This document shows, one piece after another, positions 47,506-57,500 of a stretch of DNA of 64,000 nucleotides (position 1 is its first letter; each line of letters begins with the position of its first letter). The stretch is from Methanobacterium_B sp963825335 (lineage in GTDB: Archaea; Methanobacteriota; Methanobacteria; Methanobacteriales; Methanobacteriaceae). Below the pieces are notes generated by a model that was given only the letters and a program-made list of their open reading frames with translations, was not told where the DNA came from and made no database searches. The position numbers and the translations under genes were made by a program. The DNA lies in the NCBI GenBank assembly GCA_963825335.1, contig CAWGSP010000001.1, positions 1,488,001 to 1,552,000 on the forward strand. Reading direction: 5' to 3'.

Positions 47506-47940
47506 GATCGATTATAATTCATTTGGTCTGGGTATCAGTAATATATGGAAATTATCGTAGTTTTATATTTGAAATAAACTGTAATGAGTTTTATTATACT
47601 TGTTGTTATAGACTAAGTCAAAGTATTAAGAGTTTTTAAATGTCTTTTTTGTTTTATTCAGAGTTAGCTTAAGATATATAATATGGTCTATGGTTTATAC
47701 CTCATTTACATAGAGTTTGTTTGTTTAAAGTACTTGCTCTGCAATTTGAATTATCAATCCAGATCTGGATCAATCAAATATATATATCAATAGATTATTA
47801 AAAAAAATAGAAAGATATAGGAAAAGTATTTTCCTTTTTGGACAGTTATGAATTTGAATATGTAGATTGTTGTTAAATTATTGCCTGATGGCATTTTATA
47901 ATCAAGGATATTCTGTATCTGATGATTATATAATAATAGA
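47506..47940 (-). pseudogene. Relic of an adhesin 3' end with its downstream flank
   Basis: Bases about 47840-47900 on the minus strand read SGNNLTTIYIFKFITVQK, similar to the end of the beta-helix adhesin (QAGNLTAAYSFRFKTG). The hairpin and some 330 bp beyond it also match the flank at 38150-38480. This is one copy of an old duplication in which the adhesin body was lost. Confidence 0.55.
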
Positions 47941-47955
47941 ATTTGATATTAATAA

Positions 47956-48332
47956 TGTTCCATGATTTCTCCAGGATTTCCAAGTCTGAGATTGTCAAAC
48001 GAATCAAGAGAATCTATGGGTCTGGATAATTTGATTTAGATGATGAAATCGATAAGATATATTTATCAACTTCAAAATCCTTTTCTACCTATAAAACACC
48101 ATTAAAAAAATTTACATTCTACAAAGAGGAAAAAAAATCTAAAATACTTGATCTAAACCTCAAGATGCCTTTTGTGGAACTTGTCAAAAACACATTCGGA
48201 ATTAATATGTACTCTAAATTAAATCTCCCGGATAATTTCATTCAATGTGGAAAAATTGTTAAAAATTTAGAAGTATCAATCTTAAAAATATCATTCAATT
48301 CAAAATATACCCTGAGTGGTAAGAATAATTGA
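47956..48332 (+). pseudogene. Decayed gene just upstream of the lasso cyclase
   Basis: From ATG at 47956: MFHDFSRISKSEIVKRIKRI then an in-frame TAA, after which the same frame reads FDLDDEIDKIYLSTSKSFST and on to KMPFVELVK. A one-base loss in an A-run near 48186 shifts the frame; the ending NTFGINMYSKLNLPDNFIQC... stops at 48332. Intact, it would be about 125 residues. The family is unknown. It is 21 bases before the cyclase start on the same strand, so it may once have been in the same operon. Confidence 0.5.
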
Positions 48333-48353
48333 AAAAGATGCTGGAGATGAATT

Positions 48354-50276
48354 ATGAGTGCAATTACTGGCATATTCTATAGAGATGGTCGCAATGTTAA
48401 TCCAGAACTAATTAAAAAGATGAATAACAAGCTTTCGCACCGTGGACCGGATGGTTCTGCAATTTGGAATGAAAAACAAGTTGCTTTAGGTCACCAAATG
48501 TTATTTACAACGCCAGAATCTTTGCATGAAAAACTACCCTTTCATGACGAAAAAGCAGGCTTAGTTATTACTGCAGATGCAAGAATAGATAATAGAGCCG
48601 AATTATCAGAAGAACTGGATATTGAAGATAATGAATATATTTCAGACAGTTGTTTCATATTAAAATCTTATCAGAAATGGGGTGAAACATGTCCTGAACA
48701 TTTGCTGGGAGATTTTGCATTTGCGATTTGGGACAAAAAGGAGAAAAAGTTGTTTTGCGCACGAGATCACATGGGATTAAAACCTTTATATTACTATTCT
48801 GATGACAGACTTTTTGCCTTTGGGAGTGAGATAAAGGCGTTATTTAGTATTCCTGGGGTTAATCAGGATTTAAATGAGTTAAAAGTGGGATTATATCTAA
48901 AAAGAGATAGAACCGATAAGCATTTAACTTTTTATAAGAATATTTTAAGTTTGACAGCTGCCAATTATATATGTGTTAATCAACACAATACTTTGAAAAA
49001 AATATATTGGCAACTTGACCCAGAATCTAAAATAATAATGGAATCAGAAGAAGAATATTTAAAAGCATATCAAGAAATTTTTACTGAAGCTGTTAATTGT
49101 CGTTTAAGAAGCGCATTTCCCATAGGATTCGATTTAAGTGGAGGATTAGATTCATCATCTGTAGTGTGTATAGCTAAACAAATTCTAGATAAAAAAAAGT
49201 CTAAAACCAGATTAGAAACATTTTCACAAGTATTTGATTATTTCAAGGAATCTGATGAACGTTATTATATAAATAAGGTGTTAAATTTCATTGAAATTAA
49301 ACCAAATTTTATTAAATGTGATAATATAAATCCTTTGGATAAAATTGATACTATTTTATGGCACCAAGATCAACCATTCTTTTTACCTTTTTTGTCAATT
49401 TTGAACGCAGTATTCCAAAAAATGGGACAAAATGGATTTAGAATCCATTTAAATGGTATTGGTGGGGATATTGTTATTTCACATGGTGAAAATTACTTTA
49501 ATGATTTAACTACTAAACTTAAATTTAAAAAATTATATGACGAGGTTAAAAATTCATCAAAACACAAAAATAAAGTATTTTATGAAGAATTGATAACAAG
49601 TATTATTATACCATTAATACCTGAATTTTCTAAACCAACTTTAGTCCATATTATTCGATATTTTAATTTAATCATTAGAAAACGAAAAGAACAAATTTAC
49701 AGCGAACCTCACGATTTTTTAAACAATAATTTTGCTACTAAAAATAAAATAATGTATTTTGAAGAGAAAAATTTAGATCTAAATGGAAAAAATTTAAGTA
49801 ATGCTAAAAAATCTCACTACACTTCATTATTTAGATATTCTCAACAAGAAGAAAATGAAGTTAGAGAAAACTTAGCTGCATATTTTAACATCGAATCAAG
49901 ATCTCCATATTATGATAAAAGAATGGTAGAATTCTGTTATGCAATTCCTACAGAAGTCAAATTCAAATATGGATGGGATAGATATATACAAAGAGCTTCG
50001 ATGACTAATATTATCCCGAAAGAAATTCAATGGCGACCTTCTAAAACAGATCTTATAAATTTTCTCGAGAAAAATTTATTTTTATTTCAGAGAAATGATT
50101 TGGAATATATCATATATGGAAACGAAGGATTAATAAATAAATATATAAACTGTGATGATCTCCAAAAAATATATAAAAAATTTGAAATTGATAATTCAAT
50201 AGCTTATATTCACGTGTTGAATATGTGGCAAATACTTATACTCTCGGAATGGTTAAAGAAAGTCCAAAATTTATAA
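48354..50276 (+). CDS. Lasso-peptide cyclase (AsnB-type asparagine synthetase homologue)
   Basis: 640 residues; GGAG lies before the ATG. The N-terminal domain (1-190) has the class II amidotransferase fold (HRGPDG at 29-34, RDHMGLKPLYY at 137-147) but begins Met-Ser, so the catalytic Cys of true glutamine-dependent enzymes is absent. That is usual in lasso cyclases, which activate an acidic side chain and join it to the core N-terminus without ammonia. The ATP-pyrophosphatase motif SGGLDSS is at 262-268. A precursor, a kinase, a recognition protein, a protease and an exporter in the same locus support this reading over primary asparagine synthesis. It converges with the kinase gene; their stops share a TTATAA palindrome. 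Confidence 0.85.
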   Translation: MSAITGIFYRDGRNVNPELIKKMNNKLSHRGPDGSAIWNEKQVALGHQMLFTTPESLHEKLPFHDEKAGLVITADARIDNRAELSEELDIEDNEYISDSCFILKSYQKWGETCPEHLLGDFAFAIWDKKEKKLFCARDHMGLKPLYYYSDDRLFAFGSEIKALFSIPGVNQDLNELKVGLYLKRDRTDKHLTFYKNILSLTAANYICVNQHNTLKKIYWQLDPESKIIMESEEEYLKAYQEIFTEAVNCRLRSAFPIGFDLSGGLDSSSVVCIAKQILDKKKSKTRLETFSQVFDYFKESDERYYINKVLNFIEIKPNFIKCDNINPLDKIDTILWHQDQPFFLPFLSILNAVFQKMGQNGFRIHLNGIGGDIVISHGENYFNDLTTKLKFKKLYDEVKNSSKHKNKVFYEELITSIIIPLIPEFSKPTLVHIIRYFNLIIRKRKEQIYSEPHDFLNNNFATKNKIMYFEEKNLDLNGKNLSNAKKSHYTSLFRYSQQEENEVRENLAAYFNIESRSPYYDKRMVEFCYAIPTEVKFKYGWDRYIQRASMTNIIPKEIQWRPSKTDLINFLEKNLFLFQRNDLEYIIYGNEGLINKYINCDDLQKIYKKFEIDNSIAYIHVLNMWQILILSEWLKKVQNL

Positions 50277-51191
50277 CCTTTGGATGTCCAAGTAATTTTC
50301 AATCATTTTGAGCAAATAGGGAAGTTCTTCTAAAGATCTTTTAATTTCTAATGATTTAACTGGAACATTCTTAGCTATTTCCCCACATTTTATTAAGTTA
50401 TTTCTTAATTGAATGTTATCAAATGAGTTTGCATATAAAGTACTTTTCACGAGTTCCATAGCTGATTCTTGCAGTGTAAGATCTCTAATAATAGTATCGT
50501 TATGACTTTTTCTAATTGAAAAAATCATTTTTAGAGGAACCGATCCATTAGTAAAATTCTTATGAGTAGAATAAAAGCGTTTTTCAATACCCGATTGAAT
50601 TCTTGGCATTGAATTGGGATTTTCACCCATGTTCTTTATAACTTCGGGCCAAAGTTTAATTGTTGGAAAACCTGAAATTACTCGAGGAATACTTTCATTA
50701 ATTAATTTTATACATAGAACATCATCTGATAATAACTTGTATCCTTTTTTTATAAATGCATGGGAGGTAGTTGATTTACCTGTTCCTTCAGATCCAATGA
50801 ATGCTATGGCATTATCTTCAATATTTACTGCACTTCCATGTAATATCAACATATTTCTTTTATTTAAAATAAGTGGAATTGCTGTTCCTAAAACTACTAA
50901 AACTAAAAAACTATCTGTTAAACCACTTAATTGGTTTAAAATGATTTCATTTGAATTTTGAATTCTGCATATCTCCATATCCTGCCAAAAAATACCGGTT
51001 ATATTATTTGTAATATGTAATTTTAGATAATTATAATCACTTTTTATGTAATCTTTTAATGGAAATGGATCCAGTTCATCAAATACAATATTTATATCTG
51101 GGGTTTTAAATTTAGATACTATTCCTGGCAATTTAAGTGATGATTTAATATTCAAACCATATGATGTGTAAAAATTAAATATAGAATTCAT
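50271..51191 (-). CDS. HPr-kinase-like protein of the lasso locus
   Basis: 306 residues. P-loop GSEGTGKST is at 133-141, LHGSAV at 117-122 and SDDVLCI at 155-161; these match the HprK/PEPCK-type kinases found beside lasso precursors, some of which phosphorylate a C-terminal serine of the precursor (for example in the paeninodin type). The N-terminal 110 residues are strand-rich and unassigned. The gene is 65 bases downstream of the precursor on the same strand and is probably co-transcribed with it. The local core ends in Arg, so the target would have to be Ser4 or Ser7 of the core, or something else. Kinase fold is clear; substrate is inferred. Confidence 0.82.
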   Translation of the reverse strand: MNSIFNFYTSYGLNIKSSLKLPGIVSKFKTPDINIVFDELDPFPLKDYIKSDYNYLKLHITNNITGIFWQDMEICRIQNSNEIILNQLSGLTDSFLVLVVLGTAIPLILNKRNMLILHGSAVNIEDNAIAFIGSEGTGKSTTSHAFIKKGYKLLSDDVLCIKLINESIPRVISGFPTIKLWPEVIKNMGENPNSMPRIQSGIEKRFYSTHKNFTNGSVPLKMIFSIRKSHNDTIIRDLTLQESAMELVKSTLYANSFDNIQLRNNLIKCGEIAKNVPVKSLEIKRSLEELPYLLKMIENYLDIQRL

Positions 51192-51256
51192 GATTTATTC
51201 CTGTTAGACTTAATAATAGTTAAAAAAAAATTTAAGATTAGAAATAATTATAATGA

Positions 51257-51376
51257 TTAACGTTGATGATGTCCTTGATTTTCTGATGGTAATGAGCCGA
51301 CACCTGCAGTAATTTTGTTCAATTTTCCGTGAATAGTAAGCTGAGGTTTCTTATATAATAATTTTTTCTTCTTCAT
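51257..51376 (-). CDS. Lasso-peptide precursor
   Basis: 39 residues, too short for usual ORF calling; AAGGTGT lies six bases before the ATG. The leader (1-24) is basic and holds Y8, P11, L13, G17 and T23, the exact YxxPxLxxxGxxxxxT pattern bound by lasso recognition proteins. T23 is at position -2 of the predicted cut. The core GVGSLPSENQGHHQR (25-39) starts with Gly and has Glu at core position 8, so an eight-residue macrolactam ring Gly1-Glu8 with a seven-residue tail is predicted. H36 and H37 are the bulkiest tail residues and might act as plugs. Ring and cleavage site are inferred from the family; the ORF and the motif are seen. Confidence 0.88.
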   Translation of the reverse strand: MKKKKLLYKKPQLTIHGKLNKITAGVGSLPSENQGHHQR

Positions 51377-51500
51377 TTTTACACCTTATATTGATAATAA
51401 TTAACATAATTAATTTTAAGATATTAATATGTTTTCATAGAGCAGTTCTTTACTAAAAAAAGGAAAAAAGAATTTTTATTTTTAGTATTGTTTTTTTTTT

Positions 51501-54500
51501 TTATTCTGTTATGTTTGTGTATGTTGTTTGTGCGTTGTTGTTGTAGTTCCAGTCGTATTGTCCGTTTTGGCTTTTCATGCTTGCGGTGTTTATTATTGTT
51601 CCGCTTGTGGCTGTGATGGTGGCTGTGATGGTTAGTGTTGCTGTTTGTCCGTTGGTTAGTGTTGGTATTGTCCATATGCCTGTGCTGCTGCTGTATGTTC
51701 CGATGGATGGTGTTATTGTGATGTTTCCTAGGCCTTTGGGTATTTTGTCGGTTATTTGTATGTTGTTTGCTGTGTCTGGTCCGTTGTTGGTTGCGGTTAT
51801 TGTGTAGGTTATTTGTTGGTTTGTTTTTGGTGTGCCTGTGACTGTTTGGTTTACTTGCATGTCTGCGCTGGATGGTGCGGATATTGAACAGTTCATTGGA
51901 TTGTAGTCTGTGGGGTTGTTGTCTATGTAGCCGGGGCCTAGGCCTATTAGTTGTGCTGTTGTGGTTAGGTTGGGTGTGTAATTTCCTGATTGTATTACTC
52001 TTAGTACTATGTTCATGAATGCTGCTCCATTTACTGGCATTCTGTTGATGGTCCATGTTAATGTGTTTCCATTTTGTGTTACTGTTCCTATTCCCATGGT
52101 GTCGTATGCGATTAAGCTGAACCCAGTACCGTATGTATATGTTAATTTTACTCCTGTAACTTCAGCTCCATCGTTATAAACATCCATACTGAAGACTGGA
52201 GAATTTCCAACGGAATATTCAGTTTGATATCCGGTAACTGAATCATATGCCCATGGGTCATTTTCAACATCTATACTTACATTTGGAGTATAAGTTCCGG
52301 TTATTGTTAGGTTTGTTGTTTGTGCGTTGTTGTTGAAGTTCCAGTCGTATTGTCCGTTTTGGCTTTTCATGCTTGCGGTGTTTATTATTGTTCCGCTTGT
52401 GGCTGTGATGGTGGCTGTGATGGTTAGTGTTGCGATTTGTCCGTTGGTTAATGTTGGTATTGTCCATATGCCTGTGCTGCTGCTGTATGTTCCAATGGAG
52501 GGTGTTATTGTTTTGTTTCCTAGTCCTGTTGGTATTTTGTCGGTTATTTGTATGTTGTTTGCTGTGTCTGGTCCGTTGTTGGTTGCGGTTATTGTGTAGG
52601 TTATTTGTTGGTTTGTTTTTGGTGTGCCTGTGACTGTTTGGTTTACTTGCATGTCTGCGCTGGATGGTACAGTTATTGAACAGTTCATTGGATTGTAGTC
52701 TGTGGGGTAGTTGTCTATGTAGCCGGGGCCTAGGCCTATTAGTTGTGCTGTTGTGGTTAGGTTGGGTGTGTAATTTCCTGATTGTATTACTCTTAATACT
52801 ATGTTCATGAATGCTGCTCCACCTGCTGGCATTCTGTTAATGGTCCATGTTAATGTGTTTCCATTTTGTGTTACTGTTCCTATTCCCATGGTGTCGTATG
52901 CGATTAAGCTGAAACCAGTACCGTATGTATAGGCTATAGTTACTCCTGTAACTTCATCTCCATCGTTGTAAACATCCATACTGAAGACTGGAGAATTTCC
53001 AACCGAATATTCATATTGATATCCAGTAACTGAATCATAGAACCATGGGTCATTTTCAACATCTATACTGATGAAAGGTACATAAACACTGGAAGTCGAC
53101 TGCGTTGATAAATTGTTATATTCGGTTTGACTTATTCTTGTTGCATTATTAACTATTGTACTTTTAGGTACAGCTGTACCGGTTATATTTAAAGTTGCCG
53201 TAGTTAAATCAACTAAATTGGGTATTGTCCAAACACCATTACTGTAACTTGTTCCTGCTGAAGCTGTAACATACACATTTGTTAATCCAGTTGGAATTGC
53301 GTCGTTTATTATAATATTTGTAGCATTATCCGGCCCATTATTAGTAGCAGTCACAATAAATGTAACATTGTCTCCCGAATAATTTCCACTTTGGCTTACT
53401 ACAACATTTGCCAGTTTAGTGTATACTGGAATACTTGTTGTTGTTCCTGGAGTTGGGTCGTATTCTGTTTGATTAATTTCTGTGGCAGTATTAGTAATAT
53501 TTAATCCTGCCATATTTGATCCTGCGGTTCCAGTAATGGTTAGAGTAGCAGTTCCCAAAGTATCAAGTTCTGGAATGTTCCATATTCCGGTATTTATATT
53601 ATAATTTCCAACTGAAGTAACAACGTTAGGATTGTTCAATCCTGATGGTATTATATCTTGGATGTTGATATTATGATCCGCATCCGGTCCCATGTTTTCA
53701 ACTGTAATAATAAATGTCAAAGGATCATTGACATTCACTGTTAAATTACCTGAATTCTGTCCGTTAACAGTTTGGGTAAATATTGGATCAGCTTTGTTTA
53801 CGTATATTGTTGCTTGTGGTATTGTTACTGTTCCTGGGTATTCTGTCCATGTTGCGGTTGCGTTGTTGGTTATGTTGGTTCCGGCCATTGCTGTGGTTAT
53901 TGGTGCGGTGAATGTTAGTGTTGCTGTTTGTCCGCTTGTGAGGCTGGTTATTGTCCATATGCCTGTTGTACTGTTGTAGGTTCCTTGTGTTGGTAGTCCG
54001 GCTGTGAATCCGTTTGGTAGTGCGTCTGTTATTTTTATGTTGGTTGTGGTGTCTGGTCCGTTGTTGGTTGCGGTTATTGTGAATGTTCCTGTTTGTCCGA
54101 CGTTTAATGGGCTGCTTGTGGCTGTGTTGGTAACGGTTATGTTGCCTTCTTTGGTGTAGATTGGTGTGCTGACGCTTGTTGTTGGTTGGTTGTTGTATTC
54201 TGTTTGGCTTGTTCTGGTGGCGGTGTTTGTGGTGTTGGTTCCGGCCATTGATGGTGTGGCTGTTCCGGTTATGGTTAGGGTTGCGGTTTGTCCGTTGGTT
54301 AGTGTTGGTATTGTCCATACTCCGTTGGTGTATGTTCCGATTGATGGTGTGGCTGTGAATCCGGTTGGTATTGTGTCGTCTATTATTATGTTGGTTGCGG
54401 TGTCTGGTCCGTTATTTGTGGTGGTGACTGTGTAGGTCATAGTATTTCCCACGTTTACTGGACTGGAGCTTGTGGTTTGTGTGATTGCTACGTTTGCTTC

Positions 54501-57500
54501 TTTGACGTATATTGTTGCTTGTGGTATTGTTACTGTTCCTGGGTATTCTGTCCATGTTGCGGTTGCGTTGTTGGTTATGTTGGTTCCGGCCATTGCTGTG
54601 GTTATTGGTGCGGTGAATGTTAGTGTTGCTGTTTGTCCGCTTGTGAGGCTGGTTATTGTCCATATGCCTGTTGTACTGTTGTAGGTTCCTTGTGTTGGTA
54701 GTCCGGCTGTGAATCCGTTTGGTAGTGCGTCTGTTATTTTTATGTTGGTTGTGGTGTCTGGTCCGTTGTTGGTTGCGGTTATTGTGAATGTTCCTGTTTG
54801 TCCGACGTTTAATGGGCTGCTTGTGGCTGTGTTGGTAACGGTTATGTTGCCTTCTTTGGTGTAGATTGGTGTGCTGACGCTTGTTGTTGGTTGGTTGTTG
54901 TATTCTGTTTGGCTTGTTCTGGTGGCGGTGTTTGTGGTGTTGGTTCCGGCCATTGATGGTGTGGCTGTTCCGGTTATGGTTAGGGTTGCGGTTTGTCCGT
55001 TGGTTAGTGTTGGTATTGTCCATACTCCGTTGGTGTATGTTCCGATTGATGGTGTGGCTGTGAATCCGGTTGGTATTGTGTCGTCTATTATTATGTTGGT
55101 TGCGGTGTCTGGTCCGTTATTTGTGGTGGTGACTGTGTAGGTCATAGTATTTCCCACGTTTACTGGACTGGAGCTTGTGGTTTGTGTGATTGCTACGTTT
55201 GCTTCTTTGACGTATATTGTTGCTTGTGGTATTGTTACTGTTCCTGGGTATTCTGTCCATGTTGCGGTTGCGTTGTTGGTTATGTTGGTTCCGGCCATTG
55301 CTGTGGTTATTGGTGCGGTGAATGTTAGTGTTGCTGTTTGTCCGCTTGTGAGGCTGGTTATTGTCCATATGCCTGTTGTACTGTTGTAGGTTCCTTGTGT
55401 TGGTAGTCCGGCTGTGAATCCGTTTGGTAGTGCGTCTGTTATTTTTATGTTGGTTGTGGTGTCTGGTCCGTTGTTGGTTGCGGTTATTGTGAATGTTCCT
55501 GTTTGTCCGACGTTTAATGGGCTGCTTGTGGCTGTGTTGGTAACGGTTATGTTGCCTTCTTTGGTGTAGATTGGTGTGCTGACGCTTGTTGTTGGTTGGT
55601 TGTTGTATTCTGTTTGGCTTGTTCTGGTGGCGGTGTTTGTGGTGTTGGTTCCGGCCATTGATGGTGTGGCTGTTCCGGTTATGGTTAGGGTTGCGGTTTG
55701 TCCGTTGGTTAGTGTTGGTATTGTCCATACTCCGTTGGTGTATGTTCCGATTGATGGTGTGGCTGTGAATCCGGTTGGTATTGTGTCGTCTATTATTATG
55801 TTGGTTGCGGTGTCTGGTCCGTTATTTGTGGTGGTGACTGTGTAGGTCATAGTATTTCCCACGTTTACTGGACTGGAGCTTGTGGTTTGTGTGATTGCTA
55901 CGTTTGCTTCTTTGACGTATATTGTTGCTTGTGGTATTGTTACTGTTCCTGGGTATTCTGTCCATGTTGCGGTTGCGTTGTTGGTTATGTTGGTTCCGGC
56001 CATTGCTGTGGTTATTGGTGCGGTGAATGTTAGTGTTGCTGTTTGTCCGCTTGTGAGGCTGGTTATTGTCCATATGCCTGTTGTACTGTTGTAGGTTCCT
56101 TGTGTTGGTAGTCCGGCTGTGAATCCGTTTGGTAGTGCGTCTGTTATTTTTATGTTGGTTGTGGTGTCTGGTCCGTTGTTGGTTGCGGTTATTGTGAATG
56201 TTCCTGTTTGTCCGACGTTTAATGGGCTGCTTGTGGCTGTGTTGGTAACGGTTATGTTGCCTTCTTTGGTGTAGATTGGTGTGCTGACGCTTGTTGTTGG
56301 TTGGTTGTTGTATTCTGTTTGGCTTGTTCTGGTGGCGGTGTTTGTGGTGTTGGTTCCGGCCATTGATGGTGTGGCTGTTCCGGTTATGGTTAGGGTTGCG
56401 GTTTGTCCGTTGGTTAGTGTTGGTATTGTCCATACTCCGTTGGTGTATGTTCCGATTGATGGTGTGGCTGTGAATCCGGTTGGTATTGTGTCGTCTATTA
56501 TTATGTTGGTTGCGGTGTCTGGTCCGTTATTTGTGGTGGTGACTGTGTAGGTCATAGTATTTCCCACGTTTACTGGACTGGAGCTTGTGGTTTGTGTGAT
56601 TGCTACGTTTGCTTCTTTGACGTATATTGTTGCTTGTGGTATTGTTACTGTTCCTGGGTATTCTGTCCATGTTGCGGTTGCGTTGTTGGTTATGTTGGTT
56701 CCGGCCATTGCTGTGGTTATTGGTGCGGTGAATGTTAGTGTTGCTGTTTGTCCGCTTGTGAGGCTGGTTATTGTCCATATGCCTGTTGTACTGTTGTAGG
56801 TTCCTTGTGTTGGTAGTCCGGCTGTGAATCCGTTTGGTAGTGCGTCTGTTATTTTTATGTTGGTTGTGGTGTCTGGTCCGTTGTTGGTTGCGGTTATTGT
56901 GAATGTTCCTGTTTGTCCGACGTTTAATGGGCTGCTTGTGGCTGTGTTGGTAACGGTTATGTTGCCTTCTTTGGTGTAGATTGGTGTGCTGACGCTTGTT
57001 GTTGGTTGGTTGTTGTATTCTGTTTGGCTTGTTCTGGTGGCGGTGTTTGTGGTGTTGGTTCCGGCCATTGATGGTGTGGCTGTTCCGGTTATGGTTAGGG
57101 TTGCGGTTTGTCCGTTGGTTAGTGTTGGTATTGTCCATACTCCGTTGGTGTATGTTCCGATTGATGGTGTGGCTGTGAATCCGGTTGGTATTGTGTCGTC
57201 TATTATTATGTTGGTTGCGGTGTCTGGTCCGTTATTTGTGGTGGTGACTGTGTAGGTCATAGTATTTCCCACGTTTACTGGACTGGAGCTTGTGGTTTGT
57301 GTGATTGCTACGTTTGCTTCTTTGACGTATATTGTTGCTTGTGGTATTGTTACTGTTCCTGGGTATTCTGTCCATGTTGCGGTTGCGTTGTTGGTTATGT
57401 TGGTTCCGGCCATTGCTGCGGTTATTGGTGCGGTGAATGTTAGTGTTGCTGTTTGTCCGCTTGTGAGGCTGGTTATTGTCCATATGCCTGTTGTACTGTT

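Noticed and set aside
48354..50276. Primary asparagine synthetase
   Set aside because: The catalytic N-terminal Cys is missing and the neighbours form a lasso-peptide set.
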